From assembly GCA_963844255.1 (NCBI GenBank), contig CAWJNP010000028.1, positions 1 through 64,000 of the forward strand: 64,000 nucleotides of DNA, written 5' to 3'. The DNA is from SZAS-79 sp963844255. Its GTDB lineage: Bacteria > Pseudomonadota > Gammaproteobacteria > Burkholderiales > SG8-39. Below the pieces are notes generated by a model. It was not told the DNA's origin, made no database searches, and worked only from the letters and a program-made list of their open reading frames with translations. A program made the position numbers and the translations under genes. Each line of letters opens with the position of its first letter. Within the stretch, counting starts at the first letter, position 1. Positions 8,117 through 17,271 of this stretch are shown piece by piece.

Positions 8117-10450
8117 TCAGCCGGGAATGGCAAAGGCCTCCGGTCGACCATCCTTCGCCGCCTGCAATGCACCCCAGACCCGCTGCGGTGACGCCGGCAT
8201 GTCGAACCGCTTGACGCCTGCCTGGCGAAGCGCATCGAGCATCGCATTCATCAGGCAGGGCATCGAACCGGTCACGCCGCCCTCACCCACCCCTTTGGCG
8301 CCCAGCGGATTGGTCGCAGTCGGCACCGCATGGTCGATGACGCGCAATCCGCCCACCAGTCCCGCACGCGGCATGCCGTAGTCCATGAAGCTGCCGGTGA
8401 GCAGCTGCCCGGTTTCCGGATCGTAGACTGCCTGCTCGCAGAAAATGTGGCCGGCACCCTGCGTCACGCCGCCCTGCATCTGGCCCTCGACGATCTGGTG
8501 ATTGATGATGTTGCCGGCGTCGTCGCAGGCAAGATAGGCAACGATCTCGGTCTCGCCCGTCTCCGGATCGATTTCCACCTCCGCGATGTGGCAGCCGTTC
8601 GGATAGGTGCTCGGTACCTTCGGGCGCTCCTTGTAGTCGAGGTCCAGTTTCCCGGGAAACTTTCTGGCCAGGGCAACGATGCCCACCTCGCGGTCCGTAC
8701 CCTTGATCCTGTACATGCCGTCCACGAATTCGATGTCGGCCGCGGCGCTTTCCAGCTCATCGGCCGCAAGCGCGAGGCCGTTCTTCACGATCTCGTGCGC
8801 AGCAGAAAACATCGCGCTGCCCAGGCCATGCAGCGTGCGCGAGCCGCCGGTCGGGTTGGCGACGAGGTCGAAACCCGGTTCCGACGTACGCAGGCGGATT
8901 TTTTCCATCGGCACCCCGAGCACCCGCGAGACGATCTGTGCGAAGGTCGTTTCGTGCCCTTGCCCGTGGTTGTGCGAAGCCGTGCGCAGCGTCACGCCGC
9001 CGTCTTCGTCCCAGTTGACGAGCGCCTGATCGTAGGGCGCAAAGCCGCCGCCGGCCGTGGCCTCGATGTAGGTCGCGATCCCGCGCCCGCGCAAACGGCC
9101 GCGCGCCTGCGATTGCTGCCGCCTTTGCGCGTAGCCCGCCCAATCCGCAGCGGCGAGCGCACGGTCGAGCACGCCCGCGAAATCACCGCTGTCGTATTCG
9201 AACCCGGTGACGATCTTGTAGGGCATCTTCGACTTCGGAATCATGTTGCGGCGACGAAACTCCACCGGGTCCATGCCGATGACCAGCGCCGCCTCGTCGA
9301 TCAGCCGCTCCAGCGCATATGACGCAACCGGCCGGCCTGCGCCGCGATACGCCGCCGTCGGAACGGTGTTGGTCAACACCAGCTTGCCCTGCGCGCAGGC
9401 GGCCTGCACGTCGTACACACCGTTGATCACGTTCAGCATGTTCATCGTATTGACGAACGCACCGGTGAACGCGACATAGGCGCCGACGTTGGCGAGGTAC
9501 TCGAAACGCATCCCGAGAATCCGGCCATCCGCGTCCATCGCCAGTTCGCTCGTGTGCACGACATCGCGCGCCTGCTCGTCGGCAACGAACACTTCCGAGC
9601 GGCTCCCGACCCATTTGACGGGCCTGCCGAGCTTCTTCGCTGCCAATAGCAGCGCGCCATATTCCGGATAGGCATTGAAGCGCACGCCGAACCCGCCGCC
9701 GACTTCCTCGGCGACAATGCGCACCTTGTCCGGCGGCACGCCCAGGATCGCCGATAGCTGGCCGCGCATCGGGCCGACACCCTGCGTGGTGGCGTGCAGG
9801 AAGTAAGTCTCGGTGGCCGGATCCCACGAACCCATTGCGGCGCGGGGCTCCATCGGATTGCCGACCACACGCGTGTGGTAACCGGTGTATTTGACGACAT
9901 GCGCGGCACGCGCAAAGGCTGCGTTGGTCGCGGCCTCATCACCGCCGGTGTAGTCGAGGATCAGATTGCCCGGCACCGTGTCGTGCAGCTGCGGCGCACC
10001 CGCCGCCAGGGCTTCGCGCGCACCCACCACCGCCACAAGATCCTCGAAATCGATCGCCACCGCTTCGGCTGCGTCCTGCGCCTGCGCAGCGGTTTCCGCC
10101 ACCACCAGCGCCAGCGGTTCCCCCACGTGACGAACCGTACCGACAGCGAGCGAATAGCGCGCCGTCGTGCCCTGCTCGGCGCCGTTGCGCCCCTTGAGCG
10201 GCGCCGCAGCGGGCATCGGCTTCTGCCCGGCGGCCGTCACGTCGGCGCCGGTCAGCACCGCGATCACGCCGGGCATCGCCAGCGCGGCCGACGTGTCGAT
10301 CGACAGGATCCGGGCATGCGGCCGGTCCGAGCGCAGAAAGTGGCCATAGGCCTGGCCCGGCAGATTCCAATCGGAGACATAGCGTCCCCGCCCCTTGAGC
10401 ATGCGCTCGTCTTCGAGCCTGCCCTTGTAGCCGCCGAATGAAGTAGTCAT
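8117..10450 (-). CDS. Xanthine dehydrogenase family molybdopterin-binding subunit
   Basis: A 777-residue large subunit of the molybdenum hydroxylase (xanthine dehydrogenase/aldehyde oxidase/CO dehydrogenase-like) family. Marks include the N-terminal RLEDERMLKGRGRYVSD, GGGFG at residues 251-255 (molybdopterin cytosine dinucleotide contact), AYRGAGR at 367-373 and the C-terminal GxGEGGVTGSMP loop with the conserved Glu. The active-site loop is AYRGAGR, not the AYRCSFR of true CO dehydrogenase CoxL (form I), so CO oxidation is unlikely. No FAD subunit or 2Fe-2S subunit gene lies beside it, which is odd for this family. The divergent neighbour is a Bug-type binding protein. Substrate unknown. Confidence 0.85.
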   Translation of the reverse strand: MTTSFGGYKGRLEDERMLKGRGRYVSDWNLPGQAYGHFLRSDRPHARILSIDTSAALAMPGVIAVLTGADVTAAGQKPMPAAAPLKGRNGAEQGTTARYSLAVGTVRHVGEPLALVVAETAAQAQDAAEAVAIDFEDLVAVVGAREALAAGAPQLHDTVPGNLILDYTGGDEAATNAAFARAAHVVKYTGYHTRVVGNPMEPRAAMGSWDPATETYFLHATTQGVGPMRGQLSAILGVPPDKVRIVAEEVGGGFGVRFNAYPEYGALLLAAKKLGRPVKWVGSRSEVFVADEQARDVVHTSELAMDADGRILGMRFEYLANVGAYVAFTGAFVNTMNMLNVINGVYDVQAACAQGKLVLTNTVPTAAYRGAGRPVASYALERLIDEAALVIGMDPVEFRRRNMIPKSKMPYKIVTGFEYDSGDFAGVLDRALAAADWAGYAQRRQQSQARGRLRGRGIATYIEATAGGGFAPYDQALVNWDEDGGVTLRTASHNHGQGHETTFAQIVSRVLGVPMEKIRLRTSEPGFDLVANPTGGSRTLHGLGSAMFSAAHEIVKNGLALAADELESAAADIEFVDGMYRIKGTDREVGIVALARKFPGKLDLDYKERPKVPSTYPNGCHIAEVEIDPETGETEIVAYLACDDAGNIINHQIVEGQMQGGVTQGAGHIFCEQAVYDPETGQLLTGSFMDYGMPRAGLVGGLRVIDHAVPTATNPLGAKGVGEGGVTGSMPCLMNAMLDALRQAGVKRFDMPASPQRVWGALQAAKDGRPEAFAIPG

Positions 10451-10630
10451 AGGAGACGGATTGTAGGAGAAAAAAGACCCGGCGGCAGATCGAGCCCGCC
10501 GGGCTGGGAGGCGCAGCCCTTACTGCAACCGCATCGCCTGAGGTAAGCTGGCGAAAAAATCAAAGCCGGTTTCTCGAAGCAACCGGCAATCAAAAACAGA
10601 TGACGCCCAGCGCTCAATCGGAGACCCTCA
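10451..10630. promoter_or_regulatory. Divergent intergenic region between molybdenum subunit and Bug-protein gene
   Basis: This 180-base gap must carry the promoters for both flanking genes. A GC-rich hairpin lies at 10478-10503 (CCCGGCGG, ten-base loop, CCGCCGGG) with six A residues just left of it (10470-10475). In the leftward direction that would resemble a terminator, but it lies upstream of the leftward gene, so its role is unclear. I could not assign -35/-10 elements with confidence. Confidence 0.3.
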
Positions 10631-11614
10631 ATGTTCAAAACCACACGCGGCACTGCTGCCTTCGCGTTATCCGCGCTTGCCCTGCTCAGTTTCGCGGGTG
10701 CCGTGCAATCCGAGACCTACCCCACCCAGCCCGTAAAGATCGTGGTGGGCTTCCCGCCAGGCGGCACGACCGACGTGATCGGACGGCTGGTCGCGCAATC
10801 CCTGTCGGAGCAGACCGGCAAACCCTTCCTGGTCGAGAACCGGCCCGGCGCCAGCGGAAGCATCGGCGTGGGCGTAGTCGCCAAGGCGGCACCGGATGGC
10901 CATACGCTGGTCGTCGTGCCGAGCACCTATGGCACCGCAAGCGCCCTGTACACGAAGCTGCCCTATGCCGACAGCGAACTGATCCCGGTGGGCCTGATCG
11001 GCAGCACCCCCTATGTGTTCGTGGTGCACCCGACGCTGCCTGTGAACACCTTTGCCGAACTCATCGCCTTGCTCAAGCAGAATCCGGGCAAGTACGAATA
11101 CGCCTCATCCAGTCCCGGGACGGCGCAGCATCTGGGCGGCGAGCTGGTCAAGCGCATGGCCGGCGTGGACATCCTGCACGTGCCCTACAAGGGCAGCGGG
11201 GCACTGCTCCCCGACCTGCTCTCCGGGCGTGTACCGATGATGTTCGAGAACCTCGCGGTCATGCTGCCGCATATCCGCAAGGGGGCGATGAAGCCGCTGG
11301 CCGTATCGAGCGCGAAACGCTCCGCGCAACTGCCGAATCTGCCCACCGTCGCCGAAACCGGCATGGGCCTGGAGAAATTCGAAGTATTGGGCTGGTTTGC
11401 GTTGCTCGCACCGGCCAAGACTCCGCCGGCGGTGGTGAGCTTCCTGAATGCAGAGATCAACAAAATGACGACCAAGCCGTCGATCATCGCCCGCTTCCAG
11501 GAACTCGGGGCCGAGACCATGAGCGGCACACCGCAGCACGCCGCCGCCTATATCCGCGAGGAGCAGGACAAGTGGTCGAAGGTGATCCGCGACGCGGGGA
11601 TCCAGGCCCAGTAA
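10631..11614 (+). CDS. Bug/TctC family tripartite tricarboxylate transporter substrate-binding protein
   Basis: A complete 327-residue periplasmic binding protein. An N-terminal signal peptide (about residues 1-27, ending GAVQSETYPTQP) precedes the family motif PVKIVVGFPPGGTTDVIGR. Then come NRPGASGSIGVGVVAKAAPDG, the HVPYKGSGALLPDLLSGRV pocket region and AVSSAKRSAQLPNLPTVAE. Bug proteins bind carboxylates or similar small acids for TctAB or as orphan sensors. No TctA/TctB membrane genes are nearby, as is common in Burkholderiales. An upstream GGAGA supports the ATG at 10631. Confidence 0.9.
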   Translation: MFKTTRGTAAFALSALALLSFAGAVQSETYPTQPVKIVVGFPPGGTTDVIGRLVAQSLSEQTGKPFLVENRPGASGSIGVGVVAKAAPDGHTLVVVPSTYGTASALYTKLPYADSELIPVGLIGSTPYVFVVHPTLPVNTFAELIALLKQNPGKYEYASSSPGTAQHLGGELVKRMAGVDILHVPYKGSGALLPDLLSGRVPMMFENLAVMLPHIRKGAMKPLAVSSAKRSAQLPNLPTVAETGMGLEKFEVLGWFALLAPAKTPPAVVSFLNAEINKMTTKPSIIARFQELGAETMSGTPQHAAAYIREEQDKWSKVIRDAGIQAQ

Positions 11615-11645
11615 CCGGGAGGGCTCGCGCCTCAGGAGCGGTGCG

Positions 11646-12587
11646 TCAGTCGTGCAGCGCGGCGACGGCCTTTTTGTCGGCAGCCGGGGCGGCAGTGGCC
11701 GGGGTGGCGTTCATCTGCGCCACAGCGGCCTCGGGATCGAGGTAGCGGCCGGTGTAGTCACCCATGCCCGAGGTGCGGATCATGTGGCGGATCTCTGCCG
11801 GGTCGTAGTCGCCCACGGCCAGGTGCACCATGCAGCGGTTGTCCCACATCACGAGGTCGTCGACGCTCCAGTAGTGCCGGTAGGTGAACCGCGGGGCAAC
11901 CGAGTGTTCGCACAGGAACTTCACGATCGGCTTGCTCTCTGCCTCGGACAAGCCGAGGAAATTTCGCACCCGCTCGTTCACGTACAACGCCCTGCGGCCT
12001 GACTCGGGATGCACGCGCACCGCTGGATGCACCACCGGCGGGTTGAGCCGGCGGAACTCGTTGGCGACCGCCGGCCCGCGCTTGTCCAGGCCCTCGACCA
12101 GACTGACGTCGTGCACAGCCTCCAGGCCATCGAGAAAATCCCGCATCTTCGGCGAGAGCGTCTCGTAGGCGAGGTACATGTTGGCGAACATGGTATCGCC
12201 GCCGACCGAGGGCTTTTCCATGCAATACACGCTGGTGCCCTTGGCCGGACGCAGCGTATAGGAAAGATCGGTGTGCCAGTTCTGCCCGGCGTTGTAGGTC
12301 TTGGAGGGCTGGCCGTTGGTGCGCTTGTTGGTCAGCACGAAGACCTCGTTGATCTCCGGGTGGCGGTTGAAGGGCTGCGTGGCGTAGTCGTCCAGCTCGC
12401 CGAAGTTGCGGGTGAATCTCACCAGCGAATGCGGATCGAGCGTCTGGCCCGGGAACACCAGCACCAGGTGCTCGAGCCAGGCCTGGCGGATGACGTCCAT
12501 GTCTTCGGCGGACGGGTTGCTGACATCGATCCCGGTGATGCGCGCGCCGCATGCGTAGCCTACGCGCTGTACGGATACCTTTGACAC
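11646..12587 (-). CDS. TauD/TfdA family Fe(II)/2-oxoglutarate dioxygenase
   Basis: A 313-residue non-heme iron dioxygenase. The facial triad is visible: His105 and Asp107 in NWHTDLSY, and His255 in RCMVHLAVGDYD, followed by Arg residues (267/271) that bind 2-oxoglutarate. The family includes taurine, 2,4-D and alkylsulfatase-type enzymes, and substrate prediction is not possible from sequence alone. The start is a GTG after GAGGAGAA, giving MSKVSVQRVGYACG. It is convergent with the Bug-protein gene. The C-terminus carries an Ala-rich tail (TPATAAPAADKKAVA). Confidence 0.85.
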   Translation of the reverse strand: MSKVSVQRVGYACGARITGIDVSNPSAEDMDVIRQAWLEHLVLVFPGQTLDPHSLVRFTRNFGELDDYATQPFNRHPEINEVFVLTNKRTNGQPSKTYNAGQNWHTDLSYTLRPAKGTSVYCMEKPSVGGDTMFANMYLAYETLSPKMRDFLDGLEAVHDVSLVEGLDKRGPAVANEFRRLNPPVVHPAVRVHPESGRRALYVNERVRNFLGLSEAESKPIVKFLCEHSVAPRFTYRHYWSVDDLVMWDNRCMVHLAVGDYDPAEIRHMIRTSGMGDYTGRYLDPEAAVAQMNATPATAAPAADKKAVAALHD

Positions 12588-12601
12588 CGTGTTCTCCTCG
12601 C

Positions 12602-13698
12602 TCAGACGTTGAAGCGGAAATGCATGACGTCGCCGTCATGCACCACGTACTCCTTGCCCTCCACGCGCATTTTGCCAGCCTCTTTCGCCCCGTGCTCGCC
12701 CTTTCCGGCGATGAAATCCGGATAGGCAATGACCTCGGCACGGATGAAGCCATGCTCGAAATCGGTATGGATCACACCGGCCGCCTGCGGCGCGGTCGCG
12801 CCGATCGCCACTGTCCAGGCGCGCACTTCCTTCACCCCGGCAGTGAAATAGGTCTGCAGGCCCATCAGCGTGTAGCCCGCGCGGATCACGCGATTCGAGT
12901 CCGGGTTCCTCGAGACCGAGGTCATCGAGGAAGATCTTCTTGTCCTCATCCTCCAGATCGGCCATCTGTGCTTCCAGTGCCGCGCAGATCGCCACCACGG
13001 GAGCACCTTCCTTCTTTGCGTAAGCCTCGACCGCGGCCAGCATCGGATTGTCGTGGAAGCCCTTCTCGTCGACATTGGCGACGTACATCGTCGGCTTCAT
13101 GGTCAGGAGAAACAACGGCTTGATCACCACCAGCTCTTCTTTCGCCAGGTCGACCGTGCGTGCAGGCAAGCCCTGATCAAGCACTTTCAGAACCTTCTCG
13201 AGCACCGCGACCAGACGCTGCGCTTCCTTGTCGCCGCCGGTCTTGGCGAGCTTGACGTTCTTCGACAGCTGCTTTTCCACTGTCGCAAGATCGGCCAGCT
13301 GCAAGCTCGGTGTTGATCGTCTCGATATCGGAGATCGGGTCGACTTTCCCGGCGACGTGAACCACGTTCTCGTCGACGAAACAGCGTACGACGTGCGCGA
13401 TCGCGTCGGTCTCGCGGATGTTGGCCAGGAATTGGTTGCCCAGGCCCTCACCCTTGGACGCACCGGCAACGAGGCCTGCAATGTCGACGAATTCGCATAC
13501 CGCGGGCAGGACTTTCTGCGGCTTGACGATGTCGGCCAGTTTCCCGAGGCGCGGGTCGGGGACTTCGACGATGCCCACGTTGGGCTCGATGGTGCAGAAC
13601 GGGTAGTTCTCCGCCGCGATCCCCGCCTTGGTAAGCGCATTGAACAGCGTGGACTTGCCCACGTTGGGCAGTCCGACGATTCCGCATTTGAGGCTCAA
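12602..13698 (-). CDS. ychF: Redox-regulated ATPase YchF (frameshifted)
   Basis: Universally conserved Obg-family P-loop ATPase (OLA1/YchF) that associates with ribosomes and prefers ATP. G1 is GLPNVGKST at residues 9-17, G3 lies in DIAGLVAGASKGEG, and the altered G4 reads NVDE. The C-terminal TGS-like domain contains TYFTAGVKEVRAWT, IHTDFEHGFIRAEVI and ends DVMHFRFNV. The start is TTG (MSLKCGIVGL), overlapping the pth stop, and this N-terminus is the invariant family start. Two frameshifts are needed: near 13300, where one extra T turns CTGCAG into CTTGCAG, and near 12905. Both look like sequencing errors because the protein is otherwise complete. Confidence 0.9.
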
Positions 13699-14300
13699 GG
13701 CGTGTCCTTTACGATAGGTTCTTTCGGAGGTTTCGGTTTGCTATGCAGCTTGTGCATCGCGCGCTCGATGTCGCCCGCAACCGCGAGCGGCAGGACCTCG
13801 AGCACACGGTCGATCGACTCTTCGATGGCCTCACGGTCGAGCTTCGAAGGCTTGCTCAGCACGTAATCGGCAACCACGTCGCGATCGCCCGGATGGCCGA
13901 TCCCCAGCCGGATGCGCCAGTAGTCGTTCGTGCCGAGGTGCGCGGAAATATCCTTCAGGCCGTTGTGCCCGCCCGTGCCGCCGCCAAGTTTCATCTTGAC
14001 CACGCCCGGCAGGAAATCGAGCTCGTCGTGCGCGACGAGCACTTCAGCCGGTGAAATTTTGAAAAATCCCGCCAGGGCACCGACGGACTTTCCGGAAAGA
14101 TTCATGTAGGTCGTCGGCATCAGCAGCCACAATCCGGTCGCGTCGTCCCGTCCGGCGATGCCGTGGTACTTCGCTTCCTTCCTGAGCGCGATGCGCTGCG
14201 CGTCGGCAAACCGTTCGACCAGCCGGTAGCCCGCGTTGTGCCGCGTGCCCTCGTGCTCCTTGCCCGGATTGCCGAGGCCGACGATTAGACGGATAGCCAT
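13695..14300 (-). CDS. pth: Peptidyl-tRNA hydrolase
   Basis: A 201-residue Pth enzyme that rescues tRNAs from peptidyl-tRNA released by stalled ribosomes. Hallmarks are IVGLGNPGKEHEGTRHNAGY with Asn11 and catalytic His21, PTTYMNLSGKSV, VAHDELDF and the GGGTGGHNGLKDISAHLG loop. Its stop overlaps the TTG start of ychF, so the two genes are translationally coupled. It lies downstream of rplY, separated by a strong intrinsic terminator, giving the common betaproteobacterial order prs-rplY-pth-ychF. The C-terminal tail is Lys/Pro-rich. Confidence 0.95.
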   Translation of the reverse strand: MAIRLIVGLGNPGKEHEGTRHNAGYRLVERFADAQRIALRKEAKYHGIAGRDDATGLWLLMPTTYMNLSGKSVGALAGFFKISPAEVLVAHDELDFLPGVVKMKLGGGTGGHNGLKDISAHLGTNDYWRIRLGIGHPGDRDVVADYVLSKPSKLDREAIEESIDRVLEVLPLAVAGDIERAMHKLHSKPKPPKEPIVKDTP

Positions 14301-14302
14301 TT

Positions 14303-14344
14303 ATAAAAAGAAAGGGCGGCCTTGTCCCAGACCAGGCCGCCCTT
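14303..14344 (-). terminator. Intrinsic terminator after rplY
   Basis: An 11-bp perfect stem lies at 14312-14322 and 14334-14344 (AAGGGCGGCCT / AGGCCGCCCTT) with an 11-base loop. In the leftward direction it runs into a T-rich tract (complement of 14303-14314). It would end prs-rplY transcripts before pth, so pth-ychF probably has its own promoter or depends on read-through. Confidence 0.8.
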
Positions 14345-14408
14345 GTGCATGTACCTTAAACGAAGGAACCGGGGGGTATGAGGGGGGCGTTGTTCCCCCC
14401 TTCCTTCC

Positions 14409-15134
14409 CTATTTCTTCTTGTCGCCGGCCTTGGCGGCCCCTGCCTTGGCAGCACCGCCCTTGGCATCGGCAGCCTTGTCGCCATCCTTGGCGGGCTCGG
14501 CCTGCTTGCTGGTCGGCACTTCGCTCGCGGCGGGTGCGGCAGTCGCTTCTTCCTCGACCACGGCAAGCTGCGGCACGAGCACCGACACGACGACCGGGTT
14601 TTCCTTCTTGTGGAGGACCGCTTCGACGCCCTTGGGCAGCTTGATGTCCTTGGCATGCACCTGGTACCCGACGGTGGCCGCCGACAGATCGATCTCGATG
14701 AACTCGGGCAGGTCGTCCGGCAGGCAGGTGATGTTGAGCTCGTTCAGCACGTGGCTGACGACGCCGCCCTGCTCCTTGATCGCCGAGCAGACTGCTCGGC
14801 ATTGACGAAGTGCAGCGGCACCTTCATGTGGATCTTGCGATCCTTGGACACGCGCTGGAAATCGACATGCTGCACCTGCAGCTTGAACGGGTGCATGTTG
14901 AAGGCGCGCAGCAGCACCGGCTCCTTCGTTGCCATCGATGTCCAGCGTCAGGATCGAGGCGTGGAAGGCTTCGCGCGACAGATTCCGGGCGAGATCCTTG
15001 TGGTCAAGTTCGATTGCCGTTGGTTCCGTATTCCCACCGTACACGATGCCGGGCACTTTCAAGGCATTGCGCAGGCGGCGGCTCGCACCCGTTCCCTGCA
15101 ATTCGCGCTTCTTCGCGCTGACTTCGATTTTCAT
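14409..15134 (-). CDS. rplY: 50S ribosomal protein L25/general stress protein Ctc (frameshifted)
   Basis: Ribosomal protein bL25 of the long CTC type, binding 5S rRNA. The N-terminal L25 domain (MKIEVSAKKRELQGTGASRR, VPGIVYGG) is followed by the TL5 C-terminal domain (ITCLPDDLPEFIEIDLS, VHAKDIKLPKGVE). It ends in a low-complexity Ala/Lys/Gly tail (KAGAAKAGDKKK). The ATG at 15134 follows GGAG. Two frameshifts (about 14938 and 14795) move the middle of the gene (residues FKLQVQHVDFQRV and onward) into another frame. They restore the expected sequence when bridged. It lies downstream of prs in the usual pairing. Confidence 0.88.
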   Translation of the reverse strand: MKIEVSAKKRELQGTGASRRLRNALKVPGIVYGGNTEPTAIELDHKDLARNLSREAFHASILTLDIDGNEGAGAAARLQHAPVQAAGAACRFPARVQGSQDPHEGAAALRQCRAVCSAIKEQGGVVSHVLNELNITCLPDDLPEFIEIDLSAATVGYQVHAKDIKLPKGVEAVLHKKENPVVVSVLVPQLAVVEEEATAAPAASEVPTSKQAEPAKDGDKAADAKGGAAKAGAAKAGDKKK

Positions 15135-15247
15135 GACTGCTCCTAATATTGCGCGACCCGCGACCAGGCACACGCTGTGGTGGAGACGCGGGAAACGCCC
15201 CGCATCCCCGTAAGGACGCGGGGGACATTCCCCCGCACCCCCTGAAA

Positions 15248-16221
15248 CTATTCTACGAACAACGAACTCACCGAGTCCTCGCTGAAAATCCGCAGGATCG
15301 TCTCGGCCAGCAGGCCGGCGACCGACAACTGCCGGATCTTGCTGCAGGCGAGCGCATCCTCGCGCAGCGGAATCGTGTCCGTCACCACCAGTTCGTCCAT
15401 GTCCGACTCGGCGATCCGGCTCGACCGCGCCGCCCGAGAGCACCGCATGGGTGCAATACGCAACCACCTTCGTGGCGCCCTGCTCCTTCAGCACCTGCGC
15501 CGCCTTGCACAGCGTGCCCGCGGTGTCGACCATGTCGTCCATGATCACGCAGGTGCGGCCGTCCACCTCGCCGATGATGTTCATCACCTCGGACACGTTC
15601 GCCTTGCGGCCGGCGCTTGTCGATGATCGCAAGGTCCGACTCGAGCCGCTTGGCCAGCGCCCGTGCGCGCACCACGCCGCCCACGTCGGGCGACACCACG
15701 ATCAGGTTGTCGTACCGCTGCTTCCAGACGTCGCCGAGCAATATCGGCGCCGCGTAGATGTTGTCCACCGGGATGTCGAAGAAACCCTGGATCTGGTCGG
15801 CGTGCAGGTCCATCGTCAGCACCCGCTCCACGCCCACCGCGGTGAGCATGTTGGCCACCACCTTGGCGCTGATCGCCACCCGCGCCGAGCGCGGCCGGCG
15901 GTCCTGCCGCGCGTAGCCGAAGTACGGAATCGCCGCGGTGACCCGGGCGGCCGACGAGCGTTTCAGCGCGTCGACCATGACCATCAGTTCCATCAGGCTG
16001 TCGTTGGTGGGCATGCAGGTCGACTGCAGCACGAACACGTCCTTGCCGCGGACGTTCTCCAGCAGTTCCACCATGACTTCGCCGTCGGAAAACTTGCCGA
16101 CGATGGAGCGACCCATGCCGATGTTCAGATGCTTGACCACGTCCTGGGCCAGCCGCGGGTTGGCGTTGCCCGTAAACACCATCAATCTGTCCAGTGCCCT
16201 GCTCGGCCCCAGGTTCGCCAT
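15248..16221 (-). CDS. prs: Ribose-phosphate pyrophosphokinase (frameshifted)
   Basis: PRPP synthase makes phosphoribosyl pyrophosphate from ribose-5-phosphate and ATP for nucleotide, His and Trp synthesis. Visible are LMVFTGNANPRLAQDVV, the flexible-loop region YFGYARQDRRPRSARV, MDLHADQIQGFFDIPVDN, VVSPDVGGVVRARALAK and the PRPP-binding DDMVDTAGTL. The C-terminus is SEDSVSSLFVE. The ATG at 16221 (MANLGPSRALD) is preferred, giving about 323 residues. Two frameshifts, near 15618 (DKRRP/KANVSEV) and 15425, split the 3' part over other frames. Downstream is rplY, and tRNA-Gln lies upstream. Confidence 0.9.
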
Positions 16222-16311
16222 GACTCCAACTCTTCCTTCGCGCCGCAATCCGGTTCACTGCGCACGCTTCAATTCGCACGCCTGAAATCGAGCCGCGCAA
16301 TTCAATCAATA

Positions 16312-16388
16312 TGGCTGGGGAGGAAGGATTCGAACCTTCGCATGCCGGAATCAAAATCCGGTGCCTTAACCAGCTTGGCGACTCCCCA
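16312..16388 (-). tRNA. tRNA-Gln (anticodon TTG)
   Basis: A 77-base cloverleaf on the minus strand. The acceptor stem TGGGGAG pairs with CTCCCCA before an encoded CCA. The T arm reads AGGTTCGAATCCT. The anticodon arm CCGGA-TTTTGAT-TCCGG places TTG at 34-36, which decodes CAA/CAG. It sits between ispE and prs, a placement common in Betaproteobacteria. Confidence 0.95.
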
Positions 16389-16413
16389 ATCGTTTACTTC
16401 CGTTCCTGCAAAT

Positions 16414-17271
16414 TCAATCGCCCACAGCCCAGTCACGAAGCGGGTGCCTGTCCAAGCCGCGGGAAACAAACCCCCGCATGCCCTCCGGCAACCGCGCTTC
16501 GACGGCCCTTGCCTCGGCTTCCGTACCGAACCCCGCGAAGACACATGCCCCGGAGCCCGTCATGCGCGCATCGCCGTGCTGCGAAAGCCAGCCCAGATGC
16601 GCCGCAACCGCAGGGTACAGGGCTGTTACGACCGGCTGCAGATCGTTTTTCCCAAGACCCGGCAAAAAGGGCAGCATTTTGAGTGGTTTCGTATCCCGTG
16701 TCAACGCGGGTGATGAGAAGATTTCTTTTGTGGATACCGACACTTGCGGCGTCAGCACCAGGTACCACACCGGCGGCAGGTCCAGCGGCGTGAGATGCTC
16801 GCCCACGCCTTCGCCAAACGCGTTCAGGCCCAACACAAACACCGGCACGTCCGCGCCCAGCGCAAGCCCGGCCTGCATCAGGTCCCGCCGCGGCAGGTTC
16901 AGCCCCCAGAGTCTGTTCAGGACCAGGAGCACGGTGGCCGCATCGGAGGATCCGCCCCCCAGTCCGCCGCCGATCGGCAGGTTCTTTTCAAGGCCGATGT
17001 CGGCGCCAAGACGCGCGGCCGCGGGGCCGTTCCGCTGCACCGCGCGCTCGCGCAGCAGTCGGGCAGCTCGCAGGCACAGGTCCGTCTCCGGTTCGACGCC
17101 CGGTGTGGCGTCCACGCGCCGGACCGCTCCGTCGTCGCGCACCGCAATGCCCACCCGGTCTGCGCGGTCGATCAGCCTGAATGCGGTCTGCAGCAGGTGA
17201 TAACCATCGGCACGCCGGCCGAGTACGTGAAGGAACAGATTCAGCTTCGCGGGTGCGGGGTGCCAGTCCAT
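16414..17271 (-). CDS. ispE: 4-diphosphocytidyl-2-C-methyl-D-erythritol kinase
   Basis: A 285-residue GHMP kinase of the MEP isoprenoid pathway, phosphorylating CDP-methylerythritol. The N-terminus APAKLNLFLHVLGRRADGYH carries the substrate-binding Lys/Asn. The GHMP ATP loop is PIGGGLGGGSSDAA, ADVPVFVLG gives the catalytic Asp, and the C-terminal motif is MTGSGACVFAGF. The ATG at 17271 overlaps the lolB stop by one base (TGATG), so lolB and ispE are translationally coupled. A longer reading upstream is out of character and rejected. tRNA-Gln follows 25 bases downstream. Confidence 0.95.
   Translation of the reverse strand: MDWHPAPAKLNLFLHVLGRRADGYHLLQTAFRLIDRADRVGIAVRDDGAVRRVDATPGVEPETDLCLRAARLLRERAVQRNGPAAARLGADIGLEKNLPIGGGLGGGSSDAATVLLVLNRLWGLNLPRRDLMQAGLALGADVPVFVLGLNAFGEGVGEHLTPLDLPPVWYLVLTPQVSVSTKEIFSSPALTRDTKPLKMLPFLPGLGKNDLQPVVTALYPAVAAHLGWLSQHGDARMTGSGACVFAGFGTEAEARAVEARLPEGMRGFVSRGLDRHPLRDWAVGD

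Noticed and set aside
8117..10450. Aerobic CO dehydrogenase (CoxL)
   Set aside because: The active-site loop is AYRGAGR, not AYRCSFR, and no coxM or coxS genes are present.
10478..10503. Hairpin with A-run as a transcription terminator
   Set aside because: In the direction where the T-run would follow, no gene ends upstream of it; it sits between two divergent starts.
15218..15236. GCGGGGG-ACATT-CCCCCGC hairpin after prs as a terminator
   Set aside because: It is a perfect stem but no T-tract follows on either strand, so termination is not supported.
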